Source: Stutzerimonas zhaodongensis (lineage in GTDB: Bacteria; Pseudomonadota; Gammaproteobacteria; Pseudomonadales; Pseudomonadaceae). Taken from it: a stretch of DNA of 64,000 nucleotides. A program made the position numbers and the translations under genes. A model generated the notes under the pieces. That model did no database searches and was not told the origin of the DNA. It saw nothing but the letters and a program-made list of their open reading frames with translations. Position 1 is the stretch's first letter; every line of letters starts with the position of its first letter. The stretch is taken from the NCBI RefSeq assembly GCF_003696365.1, contig NZ_RFFM01000002.1:868001-932000 (forward strand). The letters are read 5' to 3'. This document shows positions 9,139 through 19,044 of the stretch, piece by piece.

Positions 9139-9223
9139 CCAACGTCTGGCAACGTTTTACCTTGCAGTTCATCGCACAATCGGTACGCTTGCCGCCGTTA
9201 TTGACGGACATACGAGCCAATTG

Positions 9224-10138
9224 ATGCTGCGCATCCTTCCTCCCCCGCTCAGGGGCGTTCTCGCGGGCCTGACCCTGGCGCTGAATACGCTGTTCTGGTG
9301 CTGGCCGCTTTTCATCCTTTCGCTTCTCAAGCTGGCGTTACCCGTACCGCGCATCCAGCGCGCCTTGCGTTTTGGCATGCACTGGATCGCCGAGTCGTGG
9401 ATAGCGGTCAACAGCTTCTGGATGGACCAGGTACGACGTACCGAATGGGATGTGCAGGGACTGGAAAAAGTAGACCTTCAGCATTCCTACTTGGTTACTA
9501 GCAATCACCAGAGCTGGGCAGACATCTTGATGTTGCAGTACCAGCTGAACCGACGGATGCCGATTCTGAAGTTCTTTCTCAAACAAGAGCTGATCTGGGT
9601 GCCGGTGATTGGCCTCTGCTGGTGGGCGCTGGAATTTCCGTTCATGAAGCGCTTCAGCAAGGAGTACCTGGCCAAGTATCCCGAGAAGCGCGGCGAAGAC
9701 CTGGCGACCACGCGCAAGGCATGCGAGCGCTATCGCACCAACCCTGTATCGGTATTCAACTTCATCGAAGGCACTCGCTTCACCGAGGACAAGCACATCG
9801 AGCAAGGGTCGGCCTACCGCTATTTGCTCAAGCCGCGCGCAGGCGGCATTGCGTTCGTGATCGATGCCATGGGTGAGCAACTGACCGCGCTGATCAACAT
9901 CACCATTCACTACCCGAACGGCAATCCAAGCTTCTGGGATCTACTGTGCGGAAGGGTTAGCCGGGTGGTGATGCGAATCGACTCCCAGCCGATCCCAGCC
10001 GAATTCCTGCGCCGAAGTTATGATCAGGATGAACGCTATCGGCTTAGCTTTCAGGAATGGGTCAATGAGCTCTGGAGCGCGAAGGACGCAGAACTCGAGC
10101 AACTGCACCAGCAATATCCACCGGGGCGCGAGTCCTAG
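9224..10138 (+). CDS. YihG-like lysophospholipid acyltransferase
   Basis: A membrane-anchored PlsC-type acyltransferase of 304 residues. An N-terminal hydrophobic segment (about residues 10-40) precedes the acyltransferase motifs: SNHQSWADI (HX4D), KFFLKQELIWVPVIG, and FIEGTRFTEDKH (EGTR). The arrangement follows E. coli YihG, which acylates lysophosphatidic acid. The frame is open back to 9125, but those bases lie inside the pta terminator, so the ATG at 9224 (MLRILPPPLRG) is chosen; a TTG at 9221 is the alternative. Confidence 0.88.
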   Translation: MLRILPPPLRGVLAGLTLALNTLFWCWPLFILSLLKLALPVPRIQRALRFGMHWIAESWIAVNSFWMDQVRRTEWDVQGLEKVDLQHSYLVTSNHQSWADILMLQYQLNRRMPILKFFLKQELIWVPVIGLCWWALEFPFMKRFSKEYLAKYPEKRGEDLATTRKACERYRTNPVSVFNFIEGTRFTEDKHIEQGSAYRYLLKPRAGGIAFVIDAMGEQLTALINITIHYPNGNPSFWDLLCGRVSRVVMRIDSQPIPAEFLRRSYDQDERYRLSFQEWVNELWSAKDAELEQLHQQYPPGRES

Positions 10139-10148
10139 TCTGAGCAGG

Positions 10149-10166
10149 CGGCCGGCTAGCCGGCCG
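10149..10166. terminator. Convergent palindromic hairpin
   Basis: CGGCCGGCTAGCCGGCCG is a perfect 18-bp palindrome between two convergent genes. It contains the stop codon of the minus-strand GGDEF-EAL gene. No T-run follows, so factor-independent termination is uncertain. Confidence 0.5.
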
Positions 10167-12297
10167 TCTGGTGATCCAGCTGGTTCCAGTCAACTATGCG
10201 CGGAAACTCCAGGGCATCCTCCACCGCCAGGCCCGGCGCCACCAGGAAGCCCTGCATCACCTGACAGTCATGGGCAAGCAGCCATTCACGCTGGGCAAGC
10301 GTTTCGACGCCTTCGGCGATCACTTCCAGCCCCAGGTTCCGCCCAAGGTCGATGATGGTGCTGACCACTGCCGCATCACGCGGCGAATCGAGCATATTGG
10401 CGATGAACAAGCGGTCGATCTTCAATGTATCGAGATCGAAATGGCGCAGATACGCCAATGACGAGTAACCGGTGCCGAAGTCATCCACGGCCACCCTGAC
10501 GCCCAATTCACGCAGCTGGCGAAGCTTTTCGCAGCTCTGCTCGAGGTCCTGCATCAGCGCCCCTTCGGTCACCTCCAACTCCAACTGGCGGGGATCGAGC
10601 TGGTACTCTTCCAGCAGGCGCCGCAATTCATCGATCAATCCAGCCCGGCCGAATTGCACGGGGCTGACATTGAAGCTCAATACGAGCTTGTCACCGAACC
10701 GCTCACGCCAATCGCGGCATTGAGCTAGGCCTTCACGCAGTGCCCATTCGCCGACCCGATCGATCAGCCGGGTCTCCTCCAACAGGGGAATGAAGACATT
10801 GGGTTCAACCACGCCGCGGCCGGCATAATCCCACCGCAGCAGCGCCTCGAACCCACGCAGCTCGCCGCTTTCCAGCATGATCTGAGGCTGATACGCCAGG
10901 GCGAACCCGTTACGCTCGATGGTGCTACGCAGGTTTTCTTCCATCATCAGTCGCGCATGGGCACGGCCATTCATTTCGCTGGAGAAAAACCGATACTGTT
11001 GCCGGCCGTTGCGCTTGGCTTCATACATCGCCATGTCAGCCGAACGCAGCAGCTCTTCCACGCTCTGCCCACAATCAGGGAAATGCGCGATCCCGATACT
11101 GGCACCAAGAGTCACATCGGTACCTTCGATGGTATGGCGCACGGAAATGAGCTCAATGAGCTTTTCCGCGACCTTGGCGGCGTCTTCTGGGTGGTCGAGT
11201 GAATCCAGCAGGGCAGTGAATTCATCACCACCCATTCGCGCAATGATGTCGTAAGGGCGCATGCAGGCTTCGAGCACCCGGGCCACACGACAAAGAATCT
11301 CATCGCCGGCGTCGTGGCCGAGCGAATCGTTGATGCGCTTGAAACCGTCGAGGTCGATGTAGAGGATCGCCATCCGCTTGCCGTTGCGGTCCACGCGGGC
11401 AAGGGCCGAATCCAGCGCCTGGTGAAAGCCACGTCGGTTGAGCAGGCCGGTGAGCGAGTCCGTCACCGCCTGGGTTTCCAACTGCACATGCAGGTTCCGC
11501 ACAACCGACATATCCAGCGCGATCACCACCATCGATCGCTGTTGACGAGGCAAGGGGGATGACGACAAGGCCACCGGCAGAGTGCCGCCATCGGCCGTAT
11601 ACAGCTGCGCCTCGTGCAAGCGATAAGTATTGCCGCTGCGCCACTGCTTGTAGAAGTCCGTGTCGCGCCATGCGCCTGGCATCTGTGGCGAAGCGAGATG
11701 CTTCACCAGTGTTGTCCCCTGCAGGTCTTCAACGCGCGTATGCAGCATCTGCGCAATCGCCGGATTGGCGAAACTGATGTAGCCGTCCTCGCCGACTACC
11801 AGAATGCCCTCGGCTGCATTGTTCAATACCGAAGCGTTGAATGCCCGAGCGCTATCTAGCTGCTGGCTGAGCAGTTGCAGATCACGCCTGTTGTGCTCAT
11901 GACTGAGCAGCGTATTGATCTTGTGCTTGAGCACCTGCGGATCGAAAGGCTTGAGAATGAAGTCAACCGCCCCCGTCGCGTAGCCACGCAGCACCGACTC
12001 GCGGGTATGCGCAATGGCCGAGACAAATATGATCGGGGTGTAACGTGCATGCGGGCTACCGCGCATCAGACGCGCGACCTCGAAGCCATCCATGCCTGGC
12101 ATCTGCACATCAAGCAGCACCAGCTCGACATCCAGGTCTAGCAGCGCTTGCAGCGCGGCCTCTCCGGAGTTCACCGTATGGACCTGCCAGTCGCCATCAC
12201 CGAGGAGCGCTTCCATTGCCACCAGGTTTGCTTCTCGATCATCGACAACCAGCAACGTCCGGGTACGCGGCTCAGATTTTGTCTGTGCCCGAGCCAT
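10156..12297 (-). CDS. Response regulator with PAS, GGDEF and EAL domains
   Basis: A 713-residue cytosolic cyclic-di-GMP regulator. Residues 12-135 are a receiver domain (phospho-acceptor Asp about 63 in LLDVQMPGMDG), about 145-275 a PAS domain, about 280-450 a GGDEF domain and about 455-705 an EAL domain. The GGDEF signature is intact and preceded by RPYD, an inhibitory I-site at the standard five-residue distance. The EAL domain has EALLRW, the Asn of FNVSPVQF, ELEVTEGAL, DDFGTGYSSLAYL and VIAEGVE, so phosphodiesterase activity is likely. It follows a hybrid kinase with a 96-bp gap, suggesting that kinase as its phosphodonor. Confidence 0.93.
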   Translation of the reverse strand: MARAQTKSEPRTRTLLVVDDREANLVAMEALLGDGDWQVHTVNSGEAALQALLDLDVELVLLDVQMPGMDGFEVARLMRGSPHARYTPIIFVSAIAHTRESVLRGYATGAVDFILKPFDPQVLKHKINTLLSHEHNRRDLQLLSQQLDSARAFNASVLNNAAEGILVVGEDGYISFANPAIAQMLHTRVEDLQGTTLVKHLASPQMPGAWRDTDFYKQWRSGNTYRLHEAQLYTADGGTLPVALSSSPLPRQQRSMVVIALDMSVVRNLHVQLETQAVTDSLTGLLNRRGFHQALDSALARVDRNGKRMAILYIDLDGFKRINDSLGHDAGDEILCRVARVLEACMRPYDIIARMGGDEFTALLDSLDHPEDAAKVAEKLIELISVRHTIEGTDVTLGASIGIAHFPDCGQSVEELLRSADMAMYEAKRNGRQQYRFFSSEMNGRAHARLMMEENLRSTIERNGFALAYQPQIMLESGELRGFEALLRWDYAGRGVVEPNVFIPLLEETRLIDRVGEWALREGLAQCRDWRERFGDKLVLSFNVSPVQFGRAGLIDELRRLLEEYQLDPRQLELEVTEGALMQDLEQSCEKLRQLRELGVRVAVDDFGTGYSSLAYLRHFDLDTLKIDRLFIANMLDSPRDAAVVSTIIDLGRNLGLEVIAEGVETLAQREWLLAHDCQVMQGFLVAPGLAVEDALEFPRIVDWNQLDHQTAG

Positions 12298-12393
12298 TAC
12301 CTGGCTCCCCGCACGAGAGCATAATTAATTCCGACTTCGACGGTGTCAGCAAGAACACCAATCCGGCTTGAACGATGCGTCACATACTTCTCC

Positions 12394-15300
12394 TTACGGA
12401 CTCTCGTGGGAACCATCGTTTGGTTCCAGGCAACGCTTCAACATTTCGACCAACTGGGTCCGCTCGACCGGCTTGAGCAACACATCATCGGCCCCGGCCG
12501 CAACGCTCTTGTCACGCCCCTCTGAAAGATCACCAACCACCAGTGCCACGATAGGCACCTGACAACCATAGTCGCTTCTGAGCTGATGAATCAGTGAAGG
12601 GCCGCCGTTATCCGGCACTGATATGTCAACCAATGCCAAATCAAACGCGTCTTCATCGAATCGTTCAAGTGCCTCACTACGAGTGGTCGCTGGAACCACC
12701 TGCAAGCCCTGCTCATCGAGCAGCGCACTGATCGAATAGATTGCTCGTACGTCAGAATCCACCAACAGTACGCGCTGGCCCAGCAGAGGATGCCCTACGT
12801 CCTCCAAGCCCAATGCCACGGCCTTGACCGCGGTGGGCTTCAATGCATCTTCCATATGCTCCATTCCTTCTGTTTTTGACAACACTACTGATGAATAACG
12901 TTGAAGCCTCTGCAGATTCTTTTCCGACAGGGATTCTCGGCTGTTCAGTACAACCCTTACATCCTTGAGCGAGCGCAGGCGGTCGAGTGCTTCTAGCAGA
13001 TCCAGCCCATCTTCTCCCGGCAGATCGAAGTCGACGATCAGCACGGTGTAGCTGTGTTCGGCATAAGCCAGCCGAGCTTCCTCGCTGCGCTGACATTCAG
13101 TGACGCGGTAGCCAAGCCGCTCGAAATGGTCACGCAGTTGCCGACGCCGCTCTGTGTCGGTCTCGACCAGCAGCAGGCGTATCGAGTTGTCTTCCTGCTT
13201 CGCCAGGTCGACGAACAGACGCTCCAGCTCCGATTGCGCCACGGGCTTGAGCAGATAGCGTGCATCGTCATCGGACCAGCCCTGCGGCTGCGGAACGCAG
13301 GAAATAATGTAGACCGGCATGTCCTGGTGGCGAGGGTCGGCGCGCAGCGTCCTGTGGACCTGCCAGCCGCTGATATCCGGCAGCAGAATGTCGAGAATGA
13401 CGGCGGCGAAGCGCTCCTGCCCCAGAGCATCCAGCCCCTCTTGCCCAGTTCCGCAGATGACACTGGAAAACCCGTGCGACTGGCCAACCTCGGCGACTAC
13501 CGAAGCGAAATCGGCATCGTCCTCGACGATCAGAAGAGCGCCACCCTGGCCTCGCCGTTGCGATGGCCGCAACGTCCTGACTTCGGTGGTCGGCGCGAGC
13601 TTCAGTGGGAGGTCGACTGTAAAACTGGAGCCGCGGCCCGGAGCGCTCTTAAGCCGGATGCCGCCGCCCAGCACTTCCGCCAGCTGCCGCGCAATCGACA
13701 GTCCAAGTCCCGTGCCGCCGTATTGCCGGCTGATTGAGCCGTCAATCTGTTGGAAGGCCTGGAATATGCGCTCATGCTGGTCTTCGGCAATACCGATGCC
13801 GGTATCGGTTACGCAGATCTGCAGCATGTCCTCATTGATCGGCGGCTCGCCGCTCACCCGAGAAACGTGAATATCAACGGAGCCTTGCTCTGTAAACTTC
13901 AGGGCATTGGTAACGAGATTACGAAGAATCTGCTGCAGCCTCGCCCTGTCGCTGACCAGCAACTCAGGCACATCGGGGTCGACTCTGGACCTCAGGCTCA
14001 GCCCATTCTGCTGGGCCATTGGCTCGAGGCTGGTTACCAGTTCCACCAATAGCTCGCCGAGATTGAGCGGCTCCAGCTTGATCTGCATGTGCCCGGCTTC
14101 GATCTTTGCCAGATCGAGCACATCGTTGATGAGCTGCAACAGATCGTGCCCAGCGCGATGGATGATGTCCGCGTGCCTGACCTGTTTCTCGGTCAGATTA
14201 CTTGCCGCGTTCTGCCTCAGCTGGTCACTAAGGATTAGGATACTGTTGAGCGGAGTACGCAGCTCATGGGACATGTTGGCAAGGAATTCGGATTTGTAGC
14301 GATTGGCGACCATGAGCTCATTCGCCTGATCACGCAGCCGCCGCTCGGCTGCCTTGCGGTGGCCGATATCGGTCACGACCGCTTGTACCAGTTGCTCGTC
14401 GCCACTTCGCAATGGCGATATACCTACCTCGACAGGCAGCAGGTGCCCATCCCGGTGGCGGCCGAACAGCTCTCGGTTTTCACCCAGCCTGCGCGACTCA
14501 GGGGTTTGACCGAAACGGTGGCGAACTTCGATGTAGGTCTTGCGCATCGACTCAGGGATGAGCATTTCCACAGGCTGATCGAGCAGCTCCTGCCGGCTGT
14601 AGCCAAACAGCAGTTCGGTCTGACGATTGACCATCACGATGCGGCCATCATGGTCGAACAGCAAAAAAGCATTGGGGGAGGCTTCGACCACGTTGCGGAA
14701 GCGCTCTTCATCACGCTTTCGCTGTTGCAGATCGACCAGATTCAGCAAGTGATGGACCGTTTTGTCGCGCTTGAAACTGGTCAGGCTCAGAGACACAGGT
14801 ATGGGCGTACCGTCTTCGCGCAATGCCTGGCTTTCATGCTGGTTGGTCTCTTCGCGTGGACCTCCAGCCGGACCATCCAGCGCACCAGGCACATAGCGAC
14901 CGAGCCGTTCGCCCGCGAGCATCCCCGCGCTGCTGCCCAGCAGAGCTGCGGCGCTCTGATTCGCAAGCTCGATTCGGCCCTGGTCGTTGCACAACACCGT
15001 TGCCACTGGTAGTTGTTCAATCAGCTGCCGGAACCATGCCTCGCGCTCCTGGAGTTGCGCGCCGAGCGCCTGACTACCGCGCAGAGTACGCTCGCGCAGG
15101 AACAGATAACCGCCTATCAACATGGAGAATAAAATCGCGGCAGTGAGCGCAGCCGCGAGATTGAAGGCGCGCCCGACCCGATTCAGGATCGCTTCGTACT
15201 CCGGCGTGCTGGCGACTTCCAGCTGCCAGCTTCGACCGTACATGTAGATGTTGCGAGTGCGATGGAAGCCGGCATCGGCACTCACCGGAGCACGACCCAC

Positions 15301-16104
15301 CAGCAATGGCTCATCTGGCTCTGAGGCATCGAACAACTGAAGCTGGAACAGTTTGCTACGCGAACCTAATACTCCTTCCATCAGGTCCGTCAGCCGAAAG
15401 GCGCCGTGCAGCGTGCCGGCAAAAGCGCTCTGTCGCTCTTCCAAAGTCGTTACTGGCGCACCGGCTCGATAGAGCGGCAGGTAAAGCAGGATGCCAACTT
15501 GCGCGTTCTGCTCGGTCTCCTGCTTGAGCCGCAGAGGGCCGGTGAGCATTGGGGTTCCGATATTGCGAGCAGCGGTGATAGCTTCCCGGCGCGTTTCCTC
15601 ACTCAGCATGTCGAACCCAATGACCCGGCGGTTGCGCCAATCCAATGGATGTATGTAATCGGTGATCAGGTATTCATCACGCTCGCCCGGCGGATATACC
15701 CTGAAGTCACTACGACCGCCCTGCTGAATTTTGGTGATCACTTCGCTGAGCGTGTCGGCACGCGCATAGCGGGCAAGCGCGATAGCTTGAATACCCGGGT
15801 AGAAGTCTTGGAGTTGGAGCTGATCGGACGCTCGGTTCCAATCCTGCAAGGTGACGTTATCGCTGCCGACGAAAAGTCCGGCCAGACCGCGGAGGACCAT
15901 TTCATAAGCGCGCATGCGCTCTCGCAGATTATTTTCGACGTCATTGACGGCCAGGTTGAACCGCTGGGCCTGTTCGGCACGCACCCGTGATTCCTGTACC
16001 TGCCATTGCCAGACGACCCATCCTCCGAGCCCGGCCATTAAGGCCAATGTCACTACCAATGGCAGCCAAGGCTTACGAGAATGGAGAGCGGAACGATCAT
16101 CCAT
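12394..16104 (-). CDS. CHASE-PAS-PAS hybrid histidine kinase with three receiver domains
   Basis: A 1236-residue membrane sensor kinase. TM1 lies at about 13-33 and TM2 at about 312-335; the periplasmic part between them is a CHASE domain (DFYPGIQAIALARY, VYPPGERDEYLITDYIHP). Two PAS domains follow (about 350-465 and 468-590). HisKA carries His613 in FLANMSHELRTPLNS, and the ATPase domain has NALKF, DTGIGI and GGTGLGLSIAR. Three C-terminal receivers follow, with Asp about 905 (ILDILLPD), 1025 (IVDFDLPG) and 1160 (LVDISVPD). No HPt domain is present, so either an external HPt is used or the kinase phosphorylates the downstream GGDEF-EAL regulator directly. The signal is unknown. Confidence 0.92.
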   Translation of the reverse strand: MDDRSALHSRKPWLPLVVTLALMAGLGGWVVWQWQVQESRVRAEQAQRFNLAVNDVENNLRERMRAYEMVLRGLAGLFVGSDNVTLQDWNRASDQLQLQDFYPGIQAIALARYARADTLSEVITKIQQGGRSDFRVYPPGERDEYLITDYIHPLDWRNRRVIGFDMLSEETRREAITAARNIGTPMLTGPLRLKQETEQNAQVGILLYLPLYRAGAPVTTLEERQSAFAGTLHGAFRLTDLMEGVLGSRSKLFQLQLFDASEPDEPLLVGRAPVSADAGFHRTRNIYMYGRSWQLEVASTPEYEAILNRVGRAFNLAAALTAAILFSMLIGGYLFLRERTLRGSQALGAQLQEREAWFRQLIEQLPVATVLCNDQGRIELANQSAAALLGSSAGMLAGERLGRYVPGALDGPAGGPREETNQHESQALREDGTPIPVSLSLTSFKRDKTVHHLLNLVDLQQRKRDEERFRNVVEASPNAFLLFDHDGRIVMVNRQTELLFGYSRQELLDQPVEMLIPESMRKTYIEVRHRFGQTPESRRLGENRELFGRHRDGHLLPVEVGISPLRSGDEQLVQAVVTDIGHRKAAERRLRDQANELMVANRYKSEFLANMSHELRTPLNSILILSDQLRQNAASNLTEKQVRHADIIHRAGHDLLQLINDVLDLAKIEAGHMQIKLEPLNLGELLVELVTSLEPMAQQNGLSLRSRVDPDVPELLVSDRARLQQILRNLVTNALKFTEQGSVDIHVSRVSGEPPINEDMLQICVTDTGIGIAEDQHERIFQAFQQIDGSISRQYGGTGLGLSIARQLAEVLGGGIRLKSAPGRGSSFTVDLPLKLAPTTEVRTLRPSQRRGQGGALLIVEDDADFASVVAEVGQSHGFSSVICGTGQEGLDALGQERFAAVILDILLPDISGWQVHRTLRADPRHQDMPVYIISCVPQPQGWSDDDARYLLKPVAQSELERLFVDLAKQEDNSIRLLLVETDTERRRQLRDHFERLGYRVTECQRSEEARLAYAEHSYTVLIVDFDLPGEDGLDLLEALDRLRSLKDVRVVLNSRESLSEKNLQRLQRYSSVVLSKTEGMEHMEDALKPTAVKAVALGLEDVGHPLLGQRVLLVDSDVRAIYSISALLDEQGLQVVPATTRSEALERFDEDAFDLALVDISVPDNGGPSLIHQLRSDYGCQVPIVALVVGDLSEGRDKSVAAGADDVLLKPVERTQLVEMLKRCLEPNDGSHESP

Positions 16105-16209
16105 TCGACCTCCTCAGTGCCACAACATGGCGCGCTGTCACGAGTCTCAGAGTCGCGATTTGCTTAGAGGTTCAATGATCAATGGACAAAGATATAAAGC
16201 TGACGTCAC

Positions 16210-16249
16210 AAAAATGGCAAAGGCAAGACCATTGCGGTCTTGCCTTTTT
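16210..16249 (-). terminator. Terminator after the OmpA-like lipoprotein gene
   Basis: AAGGCAAGACC at 16220-16230 pairs perfectly over 11 bp with GGTCTTGCCTT at 16236-16246 around ATTGC. T-rich sequence flanks it on both strands (immediately on plus, five bases later on minus). It terminates the minus-strand lipoprotein gene before the kinase gene promoter. Confidence 0.85.
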
Positions 16250-16258
16250 CTAAACAGC

Positions 16259-16918
16259 TTACAGGGGACGCAAATTGATCTCGACGCGACGGTTCTGCGC
16301 ACGACCTGAAGCGGTATCGTTACTGGCGATGGGTTGGCTTGGGCCTGCGCCGAATGACGATATGCGAGAACCTGCTACACCGTTGCCTTCAAGATAAGCA
16401 GCTACGCTGCGAGCGCGGCGGTTCGATAGATCCTGGTTCAGCTGCTGCGAACCCGTGCTGTCGGTGTGGCCGACGATATCGATGCCGTTCTTGTTGAACT
16501 CTTTGAAGACCTGAACAAGGGAATTAAGCGTAGGGTAGAAGCTGCTGGAGATATCAGCCGAATTGCTTGGGAAGGTGATATTGCCCGGCATGATCAACGT
16601 CAGGTTGTTGCCGTCGCGTTGAACTTGAACGCCGGTGCCTTGCAAAGTCTGGCGAAGCTTGGCTTCCTGGGTATCGACGTAGTAACCGTACCCACCACCT
16701 GCAGCTCCGCCAACCGTTGCGCCGATCAGTGCACCTTTGGCGCGGTCCTTCTTGCTGGACGTGGCAGCACCGATCACCGCCCCACTGACCGCCCCGATCC
16801 CGCCGTAGACGCCGGCTTTGCCAGCTTCTCGTTCTCCGGTGTAGGGATTGTTGGTACAGCCAGCCAACAACGCAAGGGTGGCGGCAACTACGGTCAGGTT
16901 AGTCATCTTCTTCATCAT
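16259..16918 (-). CDS. OmpA-family lipoprotein (YiaD-like)
   Basis: A 219-residue outer-membrane lipoprotein. The signal peptide ends in a lipobox (LALLAGC). Next comes a glycine-rich stretch (about 38-80, GGIGAVSGAVIGAATSS), a glycine-zipper type segment as in YiaD-like proteins. The OmpA C-terminal peptidoglycan-binding domain follows (about 110-219), with FPSNSADISSSFYPTL, DIVGHTDSTGSQQLNQDLSNRRA and NRRVEINLRPL. It probably ties the outer membrane to peptidoglycan. The 295-bp region upstream holds no gene that I can see. Confidence 0.9.
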   Translation of the reverse strand: MMKKMTNLTVVAATLALLAGCTNNPYTGEREAGKAGVYGGIGAVSGAVIGAATSSKKDRAKGALIGATVGGAAGGGYGYYVDTQEAKLRQTLQGTGVQVQRDGNNLTLIMPGNITFPSNSADISSSFYPTLNSLVQVFKEFNKNGIDIVGHTDSTGSQQLNQDLSNRRARSVAAYLEGNGVAGSRISSFGAGPSQPIASNDTASGRAQNRRVEINLRPL

Positions 16919-17213
16919 TACTTCCTTTCATCTGCGGGACGCCAGCCTGTCGAACGACGTTCCACAGCTGGAATGCGCCGATAGGTTAACACTCGTCCGA
17001 CCGCAGAACCGGAACGTGCCGACGAACCCGCGATGAAACGTCGGGGCCAAGCCCTTGGTTGTGCCTAGCCACTGAACAACATGGCTGGATGATCCCGGCA
17101 ACACCTCATCAACGATGCACAACTGGCGCAGGCCGGAGAGTTCAGCCAGGCCGCTTCCCGTATATGTTACGTATACAGGTCGGGCGTTCTGCGCCTGGCG
17201 GACAATGCACCGC

Positions 17214-18896
17214 TTAGACGGAAGAAATCGCGCTGCTGCCCTCCTCCAGCCAGCGGGCGATGTCTATCCGGATGCGTTTCTTGTCGAGCTTGCCCACGCT
17301 GGTTTTGGGAATGTCCTCAACCACAGCGATCTGCTGCGGAATCGCCCATTTATTGATCTGCCCCTGCTCCACAGCCGGTTCGAGAAACTCCTGCAGCGAT
17401 CGAGCGTCGAGCTGTCGGCCTTCGCACAGGACGAGCAGGGCAAATGGCCGCTCGCCCCAACGCTCGTCAGGCACCCCAACCACCGCGACGTCGCGGACGG
17501 CCTCATGACGGCTGATCAAGCCTTCGATGGCCAGCGAGGAAACCCACTCGCCTCCGGTCTTGATGACATCCTTGATACGGTCGCGAATATCGATGTTACC
17601 CATCTCGTCGATGGTCGCTACGTCGCCGGTATGCAGCCAGCCCCCGGCCCAGAGATCTTCGCTCTTCTCCGGATTGCCCGCATAGCCCTGGGTCAGCCAG
17701 GGTGCTCGAAGTACCAGCTCACCCTGGGACGCGCCATCAGCAGGAAGGAAGCTGCCGTCCGGCGCCTGGATCGCGGCATCAACCAGGACCACTGGCACGC
17801 CCGCCTTGAGCCGATAATTCGTTTGTTCGTCTTCACTTGCCTCGCGCAGCTCATCATTGATATGGGCGCCAGCGATCAATGGGCATGTTTCAGACATCCC
17901 GTACGCAGCAACCAGTTGCATACCGCAGGCCCGGGCCGACTCATAGAGGCCGCGCGTCAGCGCACTCCCGCCGATAGTGATTTTCCAGCCGTTGAAATCC
18001 GTACCCTGCGCCGCCTTGGCCTTGAGCAGCATCTGCACGATGGTCGGAACGCAATGGGAAAACGTCACCTTTTCCCGGCGCCACAGTTCGATCAGCAACT
18101 CCGGATCATAGCGCCCCGGATAGACCTGCTTGAGGCCCATCATGGTTGCAACGTACGGAAGCCCCCATGCATGTACGTGAAACATTGGCGTGATGGGCAT
18201 GTACACGTCGCCAGCAGCCATTAGCTGGGGATTCTCGCGACAACCAACGGTCACCGCGCCGGCGAGCGTGTGCAGCACCAATTGCCGGTGAGTGAAATAC
18301 ACGCCTTTGGGATCGCCAGTGGTGCCGGTGGTGTAGAAGGTGGTCGCCACCGAGTTTTCATCGAAGTCGGGGAAATCGTAGTGGGGCTTTGCCGATGCCA
18401 GCAGGTTTTCGTATTCACCGACACAATTAGGCAAATCGCTGCTCTTTTCCTCGGCGTCGGTGATCAGCAGGGTTTTATCGACGGTTGTGAGCTGTCCGGC
18501 GATAGCCTGATACAGGGGCACGAACTCGCTATTGACGAGAACAAAACGGTCCTCGGCGTGGTTCATGGTGTAGAGGATCTGCTCGGGCGAAAGGCGCACG
18601 TTGATGGTGTGAACCACGGCGCCAATCATCGGGATCGCGAACATGCACTCCAGGTAGCGATGACTGTCCCAATCCATCACAGCGACCGTGTCGCCCGCCT
18701 TGACACCAGCATCGGTCAACACATTGGCCAGACGGGCAATGCGCTCACCCAGGGTTCGGTAGTCGTATCGCAGCTGATCGCGGTAGACGATTTCACGGGT
18801 ACGCTCGTAGCGCTGCCCTGACAGCAGCAGGCTCTTGATCAACAGAGGATACTGATAGGCATTGGCGGCGGGTTTGATCACTCGTGTCTGCAACAT
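17214..18896 (-). CDS. Medium/long-chain fatty acyl-CoA synthetase (AlkK-like)
   Basis: A 560-residue AMP-forming ligase activating fatty acids to acyl-CoA. Motifs are YTTGTTGDPKGV (P-loop), PMFHVHAWGLPY, AYGMSETCP, WLHTGDVATID, and DRIKDVIKTGGEWVSS with the late Lys in PKTSVGKLDKK. It resembles AlkK-type ligases more than FadD. The frame extends to 18938, but CAGGAAG directly before the ATG at 18896 (MLQTRVIKP) fixes the start. The leader contains AATAACAGG, close to an Hfq/Crc target, so catabolite repression is possible but unproven. Confidence 0.92.
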   Translation of the reverse strand: MLQTRVIKPAANAYQYPLLIKSLLLSGQRYERTREIVYRDQLRYDYRTLGERIARLANVLTDAGVKAGDTVAVMDWDSHRYLECMFAIPMIGAVVHTINVRLSPEQILYTMNHAEDRFVLVNSEFVPLYQAIAGQLTTVDKTLLITDAEEKSSDLPNCVGEYENLLASAKPHYDFPDFDENSVATTFYTTGTTGDPKGVYFTHRQLVLHTLAGAVTVGCRENPQLMAAGDVYMPITPMFHVHAWGLPYVATMMGLKQVYPGRYDPELLIELWRREKVTFSHCVPTIVQMLLKAKAAQGTDFNGWKITIGGSALTRGLYESARACGMQLVAAYGMSETCPLIAGAHINDELREASEDEQTNYRLKAGVPVVLVDAAIQAPDGSFLPADGASQGELVLRAPWLTQGYAGNPEKSEDLWAGGWLHTGDVATIDEMGNIDIRDRIKDVIKTGGEWVSSLAIEGLISRHEAVRDVAVVGVPDERWGERPFALLVLCEGRQLDARSLQEFLEPAVEQGQINKWAIPQQIAVVEDIPKTSVGKLDKKRIRIDIARWLEEGSSAISSV

Positions 18897-19044
18897 AGGG
18901 CTTCCTGTTATTGATGTTATGAGATGCACGCTAAGCAAGGTCGCGACCGCTCACCGGGCCGGGCCAAGCCGCATTCACGCGGGTCGCCGGCGTGGCGACT
19001 GCTCGATCGCAGTTGGATGCGCGCGAAGCGGCAGGCCACGCCGT

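Noticed and set aside
9125..9223. Upstream start for the YihG-like acyltransferase
   Set aside because: The first bases fall inside the pta terminator stem-loop; the N-terminus from 9224 fits the family better.
17115..18224. Long plus-strand frame of 369 codons
   Set aside because: It is antisense to a well-matched acyl-CoA synthetase, lacks any domain and is a high-GC shadow frame.
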